The notes below the pieces were generated by a model. The model did no database searches and was not told the origin of the DNA. It saw nothing but the letters and a program-made list of their open reading frames with translations. Positions 35,778 through 43,643 of a stretch of DNA of 64,000 nt are shown here, piece by piece. Numbering within the stretch: the stretch's first letter is position 1; the number at the start of each line of letters is the position of its first letter. The stretch spans positions 1 to 64,000 of the forward strand of contig NZ_JACVUP010000002.1 in assembly GCF_016625195.1 (NCBI RefSeq), written 5' to 3'. Source of the DNA: Erwinia sp. S63. Lineage in GTDB: Bacteria; Pseudomonadota; Gammaproteobacteria; Enterobacterales; Enterobacteriaceae. Made by a program: the position numbers and the translations under genes.

Positions 35778-35972
35778 TCAGCCGCGCCAGATGAGATTTG
35801 GGCAAGGGCGCTCGGTCAGCTCTTTGCCGGTCAGCTTTTCAATCAGCATCAGACGCAGGGCAAAAGGCGAGCGTTTAAACAGGCACAGCAGCGATTTCAG
35901 CTCAAAAGCCGGTTTGCTTTGCTCAACCTGGAAGCATTTGCCACAGTCGAGGCAGTTTTTCATGGTGGTCAT
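35778..35972 (-). CDS. mntS: MntS-like manganese small protein with cysteine-rich N-terminal extension
   Basis: A 64-residue protein whose C-terminal half carries FKRSPFALRLMLIEKL, matching the FSHSPFKVRLML core of the 42-residue E. coli MntS, which raises intracellular manganese by restraining the MntP exporter. It occupies the same place as in E. coli, divergent from mntR. Unlike E. coli MntS it has about 22 additional N-terminal residues with CLDCGKC (Cys7, Cys10, Cys13 region) that could bind a metal. The ATG at 35972 follows GGGAGG at five bases. It lies two bases after the stop of a 29-codon ORF, suggesting translational coupling. An MntR box upstream predicts repression by manganese. 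Confidence 0.82.
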   Translation of the reverse strand: MTTMKNCLDCGKCFQVEQSKPAFELKSLLCLFKRSPFALRLMLIEKLTGKELTERPCPNLIWRG

Positions 35973-35974
35973 GT

Positions 35975-36064
35975 TCACCTCCCGAATGAATAACGACGTA
36001 ACAGTAAGCACAAACCTGCGATAAACAGCAGGAAAAGGAGTAGCAGCAGATAGGGTGCGTTCAT
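35975..36064 (-). CDS. Predicted 29-residue single-pass membrane protein upstream of mntS
   Basis: A 29-codon ORF beginning MNAPYLLLLLFLLFIAGL and ending RRYSFGR. The middle is one hydrophobic segment of about 18 residues and the C-terminus is basic, which predicts an inner-membrane protein with its tail in the cytoplasm. The start is preceded by TAGGAGG with five-base spacing, one of the best ribosome sites in the window. Its stop is two bases before the mntS start, and its last codons hold the mntS ribosome site. It is the first reading frame after the MntR box, so it should be expressed under manganese limitation. No homologue is recognised; function unknown. Confidence 0.65.
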   Translation of the reverse strand: MNAPYLLLLLFLLFIAGLCLLLRRYSFGR

Positions 36065-36105
36065 CGTTGCCTCCTAAATAAGCTATTCGCTTACATTACG
36101 AACAA

Positions 36106-36125
36106 AGATAGCACTGGCTATACTC
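36106..36125 (-). promoter_or_regulatory. MntR box of the mntS operon
   Basis: ATAGC-ACTG-GCTAT (36108-36121) is the inner palindrome of the enterobacterial MntR box. On the minus strand it overlaps a candidate promoter (TTGGCT, 18 bases, TATCTT) about 45 bp upstream of the 29-codon ORF. Confidence 0.8.
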
Positions 36126-36237
36126 TTTAGCCAACACTATTTAGGAAAAATTTGTGCTTATTTGTGCCTGGTTTACAATGAGCGCAGCCAGGCCCGCACC
36201 GCAGGTAAAGTGCGGCAGATAATAATGAGGAAGCTGA

Positions 36238-36696
36238 ATGAGTCGTCGTGCAAAGAGCGCCACCAATACGCCCCAGGGGCCGCTTAAAGATATAGAGGAG
36301 CATGTCGAAGGATTTCGCCAGGTGCGCGAAGCGCATCGACGTGAACTTATTGATGACTACGTAGAGTTAATCTCTGATTTGATTCGTGAATTTGGTGAAG
36401 CCCGCCAGGTCGATATGGCCGCGCGCCTCGGCGTTTCACAGCCGACTGTGGCAAAAATGTTGAAGCGTTTAGGCACCACCGGTCTGGTGGAACAGGTTCC
36501 TTATCGCGGTGTGTTTCTGACGCCTGAAGGTGAAAAGCTGGCTGAAGCGAGCCGCGTACGTCACCATATTGTTGAAACTTTCCTGCTGGCGTTAGGTGTC
36601 AGCCCGGAAACTGCCCGCCGGGATTCTGAAGGCCTGGAACATCACGTCAGTGATGAAACCCTCGCTGTCTTCCAGAAGTTTTACGAGAGCCGCTAA
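36238..36696 (+). CDS. mntR: Manganese-responsive repressor MntR
   Basis: A 152-residue DtxR/MntR-family regulator. Winged helix-turn-helix at about 45-100 ([22 protein letters not shown]), then the dimerisation and metal-binding domain ([16 protein letters not shown] and [11 protein letters not shown]) with the His and Glu ligands. It represses mntS and manganese uptake genes when manganese is plentiful. The ATG at 36238 follows ATGAGGAAG. It is divergent from the mntS unit and 21 bp upstream of ybiR. Confidence 0.96.
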   Translation: MSRRAKSATNTPQGPLKDIEEHVEGFRQVREAHRRELIDDYVELISDLIREFGEARQVDMAARLGVSQPTVAKMLKRLGTTGLVEQVPYRGVFLTPEGEKLAEASRVRHHIVETFLLALGVSPETARRDSEGLEHHVSDETLAVFQKFYESR

Positions 36697-36717
36697 CCTA
36701 CAAGGCCTTCCGCCATC

Positions 36718-37827
36718 ATGCCCATCGTGCTGCGTTCCTTAATGCGTGATCGTATTTTGCATTTGTTGTTGCTGTTGGGTGTGATTTTATTGCCGCTGGC
36801 GGAGTATCGCTGGCCGCAGTTGCCTGCCGCCGTTGACTGGCACACCATCATGACCCTCACCGGGCTATTGATGCTGACCAAAGGGCTGGAAAACAGCGGC
36901 TATTTTGATGTGCTCGGCGCGCGCCTGGTGCAGCGCTTTCAACATGAGCGTACGCTGGCGCTGTTTATGGTGTGTGCCGCCGCGCTGCTTTCCACCTTTC
37001 TCACCAACGATGTGGCGCTGTTTATTCTGGTGCCGCTGACCCTGACGCTACGCAAATTCTCGCGCTTGCCGATTTCACGTCTGATTATTTTTGAAGCGCT
37101 GGCGGTGAATGCCGGATCGCTGCTGACGCCGGTGGGTAATCCGCAAAACATTCTGTTATGGAGCCACGGCACACTCAGCGTGCCGGGCTTTATCTTGCAG
37201 ATGGCACCGTTGGCTGCTGTGTTGATGATCAGCCTGATGGCGCTCACCTGGTGGAGTTTTCCTAAACGAACCATCCAAAAGCATGCGCAAAGCGAAGCGC
37301 ACCAATGGGAAAAACCATTATTTATCATCAGTGTGCTGCTGTATCTGGTGTTTATTGTGGCTTTAGAGCTGAAAATGACCGGATGGGCGCTGTTGTTGGT
37401 GGCAGGCTGCTTCCTGATCATGGCGCGCAGCGTATTGCTCAGTATCGACTGGAGTTTACTGCTGGTATTTGTCGTGATGTTCATCGATGTGTTTTTACTG
37501 ATGCATCTTCCTCTGCTGCAACCGCATTTCGCCGCGATAAGCCAGTTGAATGAAGGCGGTTTGTATTTGCTGGCGATCGCTCTTTCACAGGTGATCAGTA
37601 ATGTGCCAGCCACCATCCTGTTGCTGCAAAAAGTGCCGCCTTCAGAGGTGCTCGCCTGGGCCGTCAACATTGGCGGATTCGGCTTATTGCCGGGTTCACT
37701 GGCTAACCTGATTGCGCTGCGTATGGCGCAGGACAGCAAAGTCTGGTGGCGCTTTCACCTGTTTTCTCTCCCCATGCTGGCGTGGTCGATGCTGTGCGGT
37801 TGGTTGCTGTTGCACTGGCTACATTAA
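36718..37827 (+). CDS. ybiR: Predicted anion transporter YbiR (ArsB/NhaD-like)
   Basis: A 369-residue inner-membrane protein of the ion-transporter superfamily (citrate/arsenite-type) with about eleven hydrophobic segments. The two family signatures are STFLTNDVALFILVPLTLTL near residue 92 and the matching ISNVPATILLLQKVPPSE near 296. Substrate unknown. It follows mntR closely as in E. coli. The ribosome site (AAGG) is weak, suggesting coupling to mntR. Confidence 0.92.
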   Translation: MPIVLRSLMRDRILHLLLLLGVILLPLAEYRWPQLPAAVDWHTIMTLTGLLMLTKGLENSGYFDVLGARLVQRFQHERTLALFMVCAAALLSTFLTNDVALFILVPLTLTLRKFSRLPISRLIIFEALAVNAGSLLTPVGNPQNILLWSHGTLSVPGFILQMAPLAAVLMISLMALTWWSFPKRTIQKHAQSEAHQWEKPLFIISVLLYLVFIVALELKMTGWALLLVAGCFLIMARSVLLSIDWSLLLVFVVMFIDVFLLMHLPLLQPHFAAISQLNEGGLYLLAIALSQVISNVPATILLLQKVPPSEVLAWAVNIGGFGLLPGSLANLIALRMAQDSKVWWRFHLFSLPMLAWSMLCGWLLLHWLH

Positions 37828-37857
37828 TCCAGCCATTTTGTTCTGCAGGTGAAGCTG

Positions 37858-37880
37858 ACGCGCTGATTATTCAGCGCGTT
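37858..37880 (+). terminator. Hairpin after ybiR
   Basis: ACGCGCTGA (37858-37866) pairs perfectly with TCAGCGCGT (37871-37879) around TTAT. The T tract is minimal. Confidence 0.65.
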
Positions 37881-38014
37881 ATCGTACGCAGTGGCAGAAA
37901 ATGCGTTGATTGTTGGCTTGTGTAAAGTTGTACTGGCATTTGTCAATTTTCGATCTAAGGTTAAGTTGACCGTTTTTGCCCGTGGATCGGGATCACAGCC
38001 AGCGATGATAACCT

Positions 38015-39145
38015 ATGAGTGATAACCACAATCAGCCGCCCGCTCGCGAGCAGCAGGATGCGCAGCACGCTTCAGACTCCAGTCAAGACAACAACGAACC
38101 ACAACGTAAACGCCCCGGCAAAAAGCCACTGATCATTCTTGTTATCGTGGTGGTGATCATGCTGCTGGTGGGCCTGTGGTTCTGGTTTACTACACGCAAC
38201 ATTGAAACTACCGACGATGCCTTTACCGAAGGCGATGCAGTGACCATCGCACCGAAAGCGGCCGGTTATGTGGTGAAACTGCTGGTGAAAGACAACCAGC
38301 GGGTGAAGCAAGGCGATTTGCTGGTGGAAATCGACCCGCGCGATACCAGTGCCCAACGCGATCAGGCTAAAGCCCAGCTTGGCCTGGCTCAGGCGCAACT
38401 GCATCAGGCGCAGGCGCAGTTAGCGCTGTCACGCGTGCAGTATCCGGCACAGCGCGATCAGGCATTAGCCGATCAAGCCAAAGCGCAGGCCAATCTTTTG
38501 AATGCGCAGGCAGACTATCGTCGTCAGCGAGGTGTGGATCCGCGCGCGACTTCACAACGCAACATCGATACCGCAGCCGCGCAGCTGCGATCCGCTGAAG
38601 CACAACTGCAAAGCGCCAAAGCGCAGGTGGAAGTGGCTTCGCAGGTGCAATTGCAGATTCGTCAGCAGGAAACCAACGTCGAAGCGCGCCAGCAGCAGGT
38701 TGAGCAAGCGCAGGCTCAGCTCAACACCGCCGAACTGAATCTCTCCTATACACAAGTGCGTGCCCCGTACGATGGCTTTGTTACCAAGCGCAACGTGCAG
38801 GTCGGTACGCTAGTGCAGGCCGGTACGGCACTGTTTTCACTGGTGTCGCCGGATATCTGGATTAACGCCAACTTTAAAGAGTCCCAACTGGCGCGGATGA
38901 ATCCTGGTGACAAAGTGGATATCAGTATCGACGCCTGGCCAGATATGAAGCTGGAAGGGCACGTTGATAGCGTGCAAATGGGCTCCGGCTCGCGCTTCTC
39001 CACTTTCCCAGCGGAAAACGCCACCGGTAACTACGTGAAAATTGTGCAACGCGTGCCGGTGAAAATCGTCATTGATAAAGGATTGGATCCGAATCATCCG
39101 CTGCCACTGGGCCTGTCGGTTGAGCCGAAGGTCACCGTAGAATGA
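38015..39145 (+). CDS. EmrA-like membrane fusion protein
   Basis: A 376-residue periplasmic adaptor of the HlyD/EmrA family. A hydrophilic cytoplasmic tail of about 36 residues is followed by one membrane segment (LIILVIVVVIMLLVGLWFWF), a barrel-sandwich lipoyl half (DAFTEGDAVTIAPKAAGYV), a long Ala/Gln-rich coiled coil (about 108-245), then the second lipoyl half and beta-barrel. It links the inner-membrane pump to the outer-membrane channel. Its stop overlaps the pump start by four bases. Confidence 0.93.
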   Translation: MSDNHNQPPAREQQDAQHASDSSQDNNEPQRKRPGKKPLIILVIVVVIMLLVGLWFWFTTRNIETTDDAFTEGDAVTIAPKAAGYVVKLLVKDNQRVKQGDLLVEIDPRDTSAQRDQAKAQLGLAQAQLHQAQAQLALSRVQYPAQRDQALADQAKAQANLLNAQADYRRQRGVDPRATSQRNIDTAAAQLRSAEAQLQSAKAQVEVASQVQLQIRQQETNVEARQQQVEQAQAQLNTAELNLSYTQVRAPYDGFVTKRNVQVGTLVQAGTALFSLVSPDIWINANFKESQLARMNPGDKVDISIDAWPDMKLEGHVDSVQMGSGSRFSTFPAENATGNYVKIVQRVPVKIVIDKGLDPNHPLPLGLSVEPKVTVE

Positions 39146-40710
39146 GTGCGAGCGAAAGCTGGCGTCCGGCCAGCAATCCGTGGCTGGTCGCCATCACGGT
39201 GACGCTGGCGGTGTTTATGGAGATCCTCGACACCACTATCGTCAACGTGGCGCTGCCGCATATCGCCGGTTCACTCTCTTCCAGTTATGACGAATCCACC
39301 TGGGTACTGACTTCCTATCTGGTGGCTAACGGCATCGTGTTGCCGATCTCCGCCTTCTTTAGCCGCTTGTTCGGGCGTAAGCAGTTCTTCCTGATCTGTA
39401 TTGTGATGTTCACCATCTGCTCGTTCCTGTGCGGTATCGCCACCGAGCTATGGCAAATCATTCTGTTCCGCGTATTGCAGGGCTTTTTCGGCGGCGGTTT
39501 ACAGCCGGTGCAGCAGTCGGTGCTGCTCGATTACTTCAAAGCGGAAGACCGTGGCAAAGCCTTTGGTCTCTCCTCGATTGCGATTATCGTTGCGCCAGTG
39601 ATCGGCCCAACGCTCGGTGGCTGGATCACCGATAACTACAGCTGGCGCTGGGTGTTCTTTATTAATATCCCGGTGGGGATTTTAACGGTGCTGGCGATCT
39701 ATCAGCTGCTGGAAGATCCACCGTGGGAACGTAAATGGGCCAAGGGCAAGCTGAAAATCGATTATATCGGTATCAGTCTGATCACCCTTGGACTCGGCTG
39801 TTTGCAGGTGTTCCTTGACCGTGGTGAGGATGAAGACTGGTTTGCGTCGCACTTTATTCGCCTGTTTTGCATGCTGGCGGTGATCGGCATTGTCGGCGCA
39901 GTCTACTGGCTGCTGTACGCCCGTAAGCCGGTAGTGGATATCACCGTGATGAAAGATCGTAACTTCTGGGTGGCCGGTTTGCTGATGGCGGGCATGGCGA
40001 TGATTCTTTATGGCAGCTCGGTGGTACTTCCACAGCTGGCGCAGCAGGATTTGGGCTACACGGCCACCTGGTCGGGGCTGGTGCTGTCGCCCGGCGCGGT
40101 ATTAATCGTGCTGACGATTCCGCTGGTGCTGAAACTGATGCCGATTGTGCAAACGCGCTACATCATCGCCTTTGGTTTTACTTGCCTGGCCAGTGCCTTC
40201 TTCTATTCCACGACCTTAACGCCCAACGTTGATTTCACTACCCTGGTATTGATGCGCAGCGCACAGTCCATTGGGTTGGGCTTCCTGTTTGTGCCGCTCA
40301 CCACCATCGCCTTTATCACGGTGCCGCAGCGGCTTAATGCGGATGCTGCTGCATTGTTTACCATGTTCCGTAACGTGGCGGGATCGATCGGCATTTCACT
40401 GGCAACGGCGGGGATTACCGAGCGCATGCAGACGCGGTCGGCGAGTATGGTGCATAACATGACGCCGCTCAACGAGCCGTTCAATCTCACTTTGCAGCAT
40501 TGGGCACAGTCGATTCGCGACTTTACAAGCGCGGTGGGCGATCCCCTGACGCTGGCAACCGGTCAGCTGTACAAAGAGATGATTGCGCAGGCGCGTATCC
40601 TGGCGTACATCGACGTATTTATGGGCCTGAGTATTGTGGCCTTGCTGTTGATTCCATTTTGTTGGTTGCTTTCGCCTATCAAGAGCGAAGGCAGTGCAGG
40701 AGCACACTAA
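39142..40710 (+). CDS. DHA2-family MFS multidrug efflux pump (EmrB-like)
   Basis: A 522-residue inner-membrane antiporter of the 14-segment DHA2 family. The subfamily motif MEILDTTIVNVALPHIAGSL lies in the first segment, the loop motif FGRKQFF near residue 77 and GGWITDNYSWRW near 155. It exports hydrophobic compounds or weak acids; the substrate is unknown. Second gene of the three-gene efflux operon, coupled to the adaptor by ATGA overlap. Confidence 0.94.
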   Translation: MSASESWRPASNPWLVAITVTLAVFMEILDTTIVNVALPHIAGSLSSSYDESTWVLTSYLVANGIVLPISAFFSRLFGRKQFFLICIVMFTICSFLCGIATELWQIILFRVLQGFFGGGLQPVQQSVLLDYFKAEDRGKAFGLSSIAIIVAPVIGPTLGGWITDNYSWRWVFFINIPVGILTVLAIYQLLEDPPWERKWAKGKLKIDYIGISLITLGLGCLQVFLDRGEDEDWFASHFIRLFCMLAVIGIVGAVYWLLYARKPVVDITVMKDRNFWVAGLLMAGMAMILYGSSVVLPQLAQQDLGYTATWSGLVLSPGAVLIVLTIPLVLKLMPIVQTRYIIAFGFTCLASAFFYSTTLTPNVDFTTLVLMRSAQSIGLGFLFVPLTTIAFITVPQRLNADAAALFTMFRNVAGSIGISLATAGITERMQTRSASMVHNMTPLNEPFNLTLQHWAQSIRDFTSAVGDPLTLATGQLYKEMIAQARILAYIDVFMGLSIVALLLIPFCWLLSPIKSEGSAGAH

Positions 40711-40711
40711 G

Positions 40712-42229
40712 ATGATCACCTCTCCGCGCTTGAGTTTGCTGGCGCTGTCTCTGCTTCTGGCGGGTTGCGCTGTGGGCCCTGATTATCAGCCACCCCATGC
40801 GCAGACGCCGGGCAGCTATCGCGATTTGCCGTCGCAGGAAGCCTCAAAACCGCAATCGGCGGCCACCAACCCGCTGTGGTGGAAAAGCTTTAATGATCCA
40901 CAACTGGATAGCCTGATTGAACGCGCCATTGCCGGTAACTTATCCCTGCAGCAGTCAGTGTTGCGCATTGCTGGCGCGCGTGAGCAATTGGCGCAGGCGC
41001 GCGGCGGGCTTTTTCCGTCACTCAATGGCTCGGCTAAAGTCACACGTCAGCAGTTGGGCCTAAAAGGCATACTGAAATCCAACGGGGTTTACGATCAGGT
41101 GGACAGTGACGTCGCCAATCAACTGAACGGCCTCGATCATTCTGTCACCCTTTATCAAGGCAGCTTTGACGCCAGCTGGGAGCTGGATCTGTGGGGCAAA
41201 GTGCGCCGTCAGATGGAAGCCGCAGATGCGCAGCAGCAGGCTGCTATCGAACAGCGCAATGATGCGCTGGTGTCACTCGAAGCAGAAGTGGCACGTGCCT
41301 ATCTGCAATTGCGCGGCGCGCAAGCGGTGCTCAACACGCTGCAGCAGCAAATCGATGTGGCGCAGCAAACCTGGGAACTGACGCAAAGCCAGCAGCGCAA
41401 TGGCATGGCGCCGCTCACCGATGTGGAAAATGCGCGCGCACAACTTGCCTCGCTGAACGCGCAATTGCCGGGTTATCAGTCGCAAGAACGTCAGGCCATG
41501 AATGGCTTAGCGGTATTGCTGGGCAAAACGCCGGGCGCACTGGATAACGAGCTGATGAGCAGTAAAGCATTACCGGCGCTGCCAAAAATGGTGGCGGTGG
41601 GGATCCCATCCACGCTGGCGCGGCGACGCCCGGACATTCGGCAGGCGGAAGCTAATCTGCATGCGCAGACTGCCAACATTGGCGTCTCGGTGGCGGATCT
41701 TTTCCCCAGCCTGTCACTGACGGGACAGCTCGGGGTTCGCAACACCGATGCCAGCTATCTGGATGACTGGAGCAGCCATTTCTACAGTATCGGGCCCTCG
41801 CTCTCCATTCCGATATTCCAGGGCGGGCGTTTAGTTTCCAGCGTGAAACTGGCGCGCGCGCAGCAGGCCAATGCGGCGCTGGAATATCGCCAGACGGTGC
41901 TGACGGCGTTGCAGGATGTCGAGAATGCGCTGGTCAGCTATCGCGCCGATCAGCAGCAGGTGACCGCTCTGGATGAAACCACAGGCGCATTGCAGAGAGC
42001 GTTTGATCTCGCCAGCGATAGCTACAAGCAGGGGATTTCCACCTTCCTGGATGTGCTGGATGCACAGCGCCAGTTAGCGCAGGCAGAAGCGCAATCGACT
42101 CAAGCGCGGATGCAAAGCGCGTTGGATTTGGTGGCGCTCTATAAAGCGCTGGGCGGCGGCTGGGAGCCTTATCAGAACGTCAATCTGCCCGATTACTCGG
42201 TGTTTGGCCCAGCCACCACGGTGCCTTAA
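40712..42229 (+). CDS. Outer-membrane efflux lipoprotein (RND/EmrAB-type OMF)
   Basis: A 505-residue TolC-like channel of the NodT/OprM type. A lipoprotein signal ends with the lipobox LLLAGC, predicting acylation of Cys19, followed by AVGPDYQPP typical of the family. Two OEP domains cover about 60-265 and 280-480 (ARRRPDIRQAEANLHAQTANIG). The start at ATG 40712 follows AGGAG; the frame from 40694 lies in the pump gene. It completes a self-contained tripartite efflux system, unlike E. coli emrAB which borrows TolC. Confidence 0.94.
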   Translation: MITSPRLSLLALSLLLAGCAVGPDYQPPHAQTPGSYRDLPSQEASKPQSAATNPLWWKSFNDPQLDSLIERAIAGNLSLQQSVLRIAGAREQLAQARGGLFPSLNGSAKVTRQQLGLKGILKSNGVYDQVDSDVANQLNGLDHSVTLYQGSFDASWELDLWGKVRRQMEAADAQQQAAIEQRNDALVSLEAEVARAYLQLRGAQAVLNTLQQQIDVAQQTWELTQSQQRNGMAPLTDVENARAQLASLNAQLPGYQSQERQAMNGLAVLLGKTPGALDNELMSSKALPALPKMVAVGIPSTLARRRPDIRQAEANLHAQTANIGVSVADLFPSLSLTGQLGVRNTDASYLDDWSSHFYSIGPSLSIPIFQGGRLVSSVKLARAQQANAALEYRQTVLTALQDVENALVSYRADQQQVTALDETTGALQRAFDLASDSYKQGISTFLDVLDAQRQLAQAEAQSTQARMQSALDLVALYKALGGGWEPYQNVNLPDYSVFGPATTVP

Positions 42230-42366
42230 AACAAAGTAGCGAACGGCTCACCACCGTTTAAATTATTTTTAAACTGAGTGGTCACGCAGTGATTCAGCAC
42301 TTATCCCGGGCGAATACCAATATGTATTACGCCCCATCCTGTTAAACCGCCAGGCATGCGCGATAA

Positions 42367-42397
42367 GGTGACATGTATTGTCACCCCTGACAGGGGG
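42367..42397 (+). other. Two overlapping, mutually exclusive hairpins
   Basis: GGTGACA (42367-42373) pairs with TGTCACC (42379-42385). Alternatively CCCC (42384-42387) pairs with GGGG (42393-42396). The two share bases 42384-42385. No gene follows closely. Confidence 0.45.
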
Positions 42398-42997
42398 CTA
42401 TTTCGGTATTAAGGAAGGTTATCGGCGTCAGGTCGCCTGGACGGATTGGCGATTTTATCCTTGGTAACCTTTATTTTTAGCACTGACCAGAATAGCGAAC
42501 GCGATTTCTGTTTTTCGTTGAGTAGCGGAAACACGAAATCGCTCACTGGGAAAAATCGAGCGTTATTTGCACGACGGGTTGTCAAATGAAGCACCGTCAC
42601 TGCCGTTGACGTACGCTCTGAAGATAAGCTCCAGACCTGGGGTTAGGGTTAATGATGTTGAAAGCGGGATTTTTATCGTAAAGGGGGGAGATAAAAATGC
42701 GATTGTGCTCTCAACTGTGAAAATATAATAATCACCTGTGAAAATAGATTTTCGGCGACAACAATAATCCTCATTAATCTGCCAACGCCCTTCGGCCAGA
42801 CAAGGCATTAGCGGCTAAATGCTTGTTTATCAGCCGGGAATAACCTCTGGAATCGGTACCCGTTCCATTGGGTGGTACTAAACCTCTGTTGTTAATTCAC
42901 CGTTAATTAAAGTCACTTGCTGGGGTAATCGCTCAAATTGTGAATGCGTTAATCTGTTAGGAATTATCCGTCCGCATAAATTAATTTATTTTTTTAT

Positions 42998-43025
42998 TTG
43001 AATTGGGTAATCTTGCCGCTACAGT
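42998..43025 (+). promoter_or_regulatory. Candidate promoter of the H-NS-family gene
   Basis: TTGAAT (42998-43003), 16 bases, TACAGT (43020-43025), set in a strongly AT-rich tract as expected for an autoregulated hns-type promoter. About 30 bp upstream of the coding start. Confidence 0.5.
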
Positions 43026-43056
43026 TTATTAAAACCCCATAAGCAAGGACATTGTG

Positions 43057-43458
43057 ATGAGTGACGCATTTAAAGTTCTGAACAACATTCGCACATTACG
43101 TGCGCAGGCTCGTGAACTGCCATTGACCGATCTGGAAGAGATTCTGGAGAAATTAACTGTTGTTGTGACTGAACGTCGTGACGAAGTTAACGCCGAAGAA
43201 GCACAGAACCGCGAGAAAGAAGAAAAGCTGTCTAAATATCGCGAAATGCTGTTGGCTGACGGTATTGATCCCAACGAATTGCTGGGTGCGCTGGAAATCG
43301 GTAAAAAACGCGCTAAGCGTGCACCGCGTCCGGCTAAATATTCTTACACCGATGAAAATGGTGAAGAGAAATCATGGACCGGTCAGGGCCGTACCCCAGC
43401 AGCGATTAAGAAAGCGCTGGACTCAGGTAAAAGCCTGGACAGTTTCTTGATCAAATAA
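43057..43458 (+). CDS. H-NS-family nucleoid-structuring protein
   Basis: A 133-residue H-NS-type protein. The N-terminal oligomerisation helices ([26 protein letters not shown]) and the C-terminal DNA-binding domain with [14 protein letters not shown] are both complete; the linker is Lys/Arg-rich ([16 protein letters not shown]). It resembles E. coli H-NS in the AKYSYxDENGE part, but the [16 protein letters not shown] end is closer to StpA. Its position next to ybiT is not that of E. coli hns, so it may be an additional paralogue. ATG 43057 is seven bases after AAGGA; the GTG at 43054 is less likely. Confidence 0.93.
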   Translation: MSDAFKVLNNIRTLRAQARELPLTDLEEILEKLTVVVTERRDEVNAEEAQNREKEEKLSKYREMLLADGIDPNELLGALEIGKKRAKRAPRPAKYSYTDENGEEKSWTGQGRTPAAIKKALDSGKSLDSFLIK

Positions 43459-43481
43459 TCTGCACAATCCTTGTAAGCGGG

Positions 43482-43512
43482 AGCCGGAGACGACATCGTC
43501 TTCGGCTTTTTT
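43482..43512 (+). terminator. Intrinsic terminator of the H-NS-family gene
   Basis: AGCCGGAGACGA (43482-43493) pairs with TCGTCTTCGGCT (43496-43507) with one G-U pair, followed by T residues to 43512. Confidence 0.93.
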
Positions 43513-43643
43513 ATTTCTCTTTTTGCAACAACGCGTTCAGCATTTCATCTTCACGCTAACAGGCGCAGAGGTGGCGTCCTGATGCCCGTTTCTGGCATAA
43601 TGCCCGCTGTTTTTTCCTCCATCGCGTAACAAAGGTCAATGCC

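Larger units (their letters stand above)
42230..43056. other. Gene-poor region between the efflux operon and the H-NS-family gene
   Basis: About 830 bp that becomes AT-rich toward its right end. Short ORFs on the minus strand (42409-42600, 42563-42808) lack ribosome sites and recognisable domains. An AT hairpin (GTTTAAA/TTTAAAC, 42256-42274) follows the efflux operon. Two overlapping hairpins lie at 42367-42397, and the hns-like promoter is at the right end. Confidence 0.6.

Noticed and set aside
42563-42808. 81-codon minus-strand ORF in the gap after the efflux operon
   Set aside because: No ribosome site, no recognisable domain, and amino-acid composition typical of noncoding DNA.
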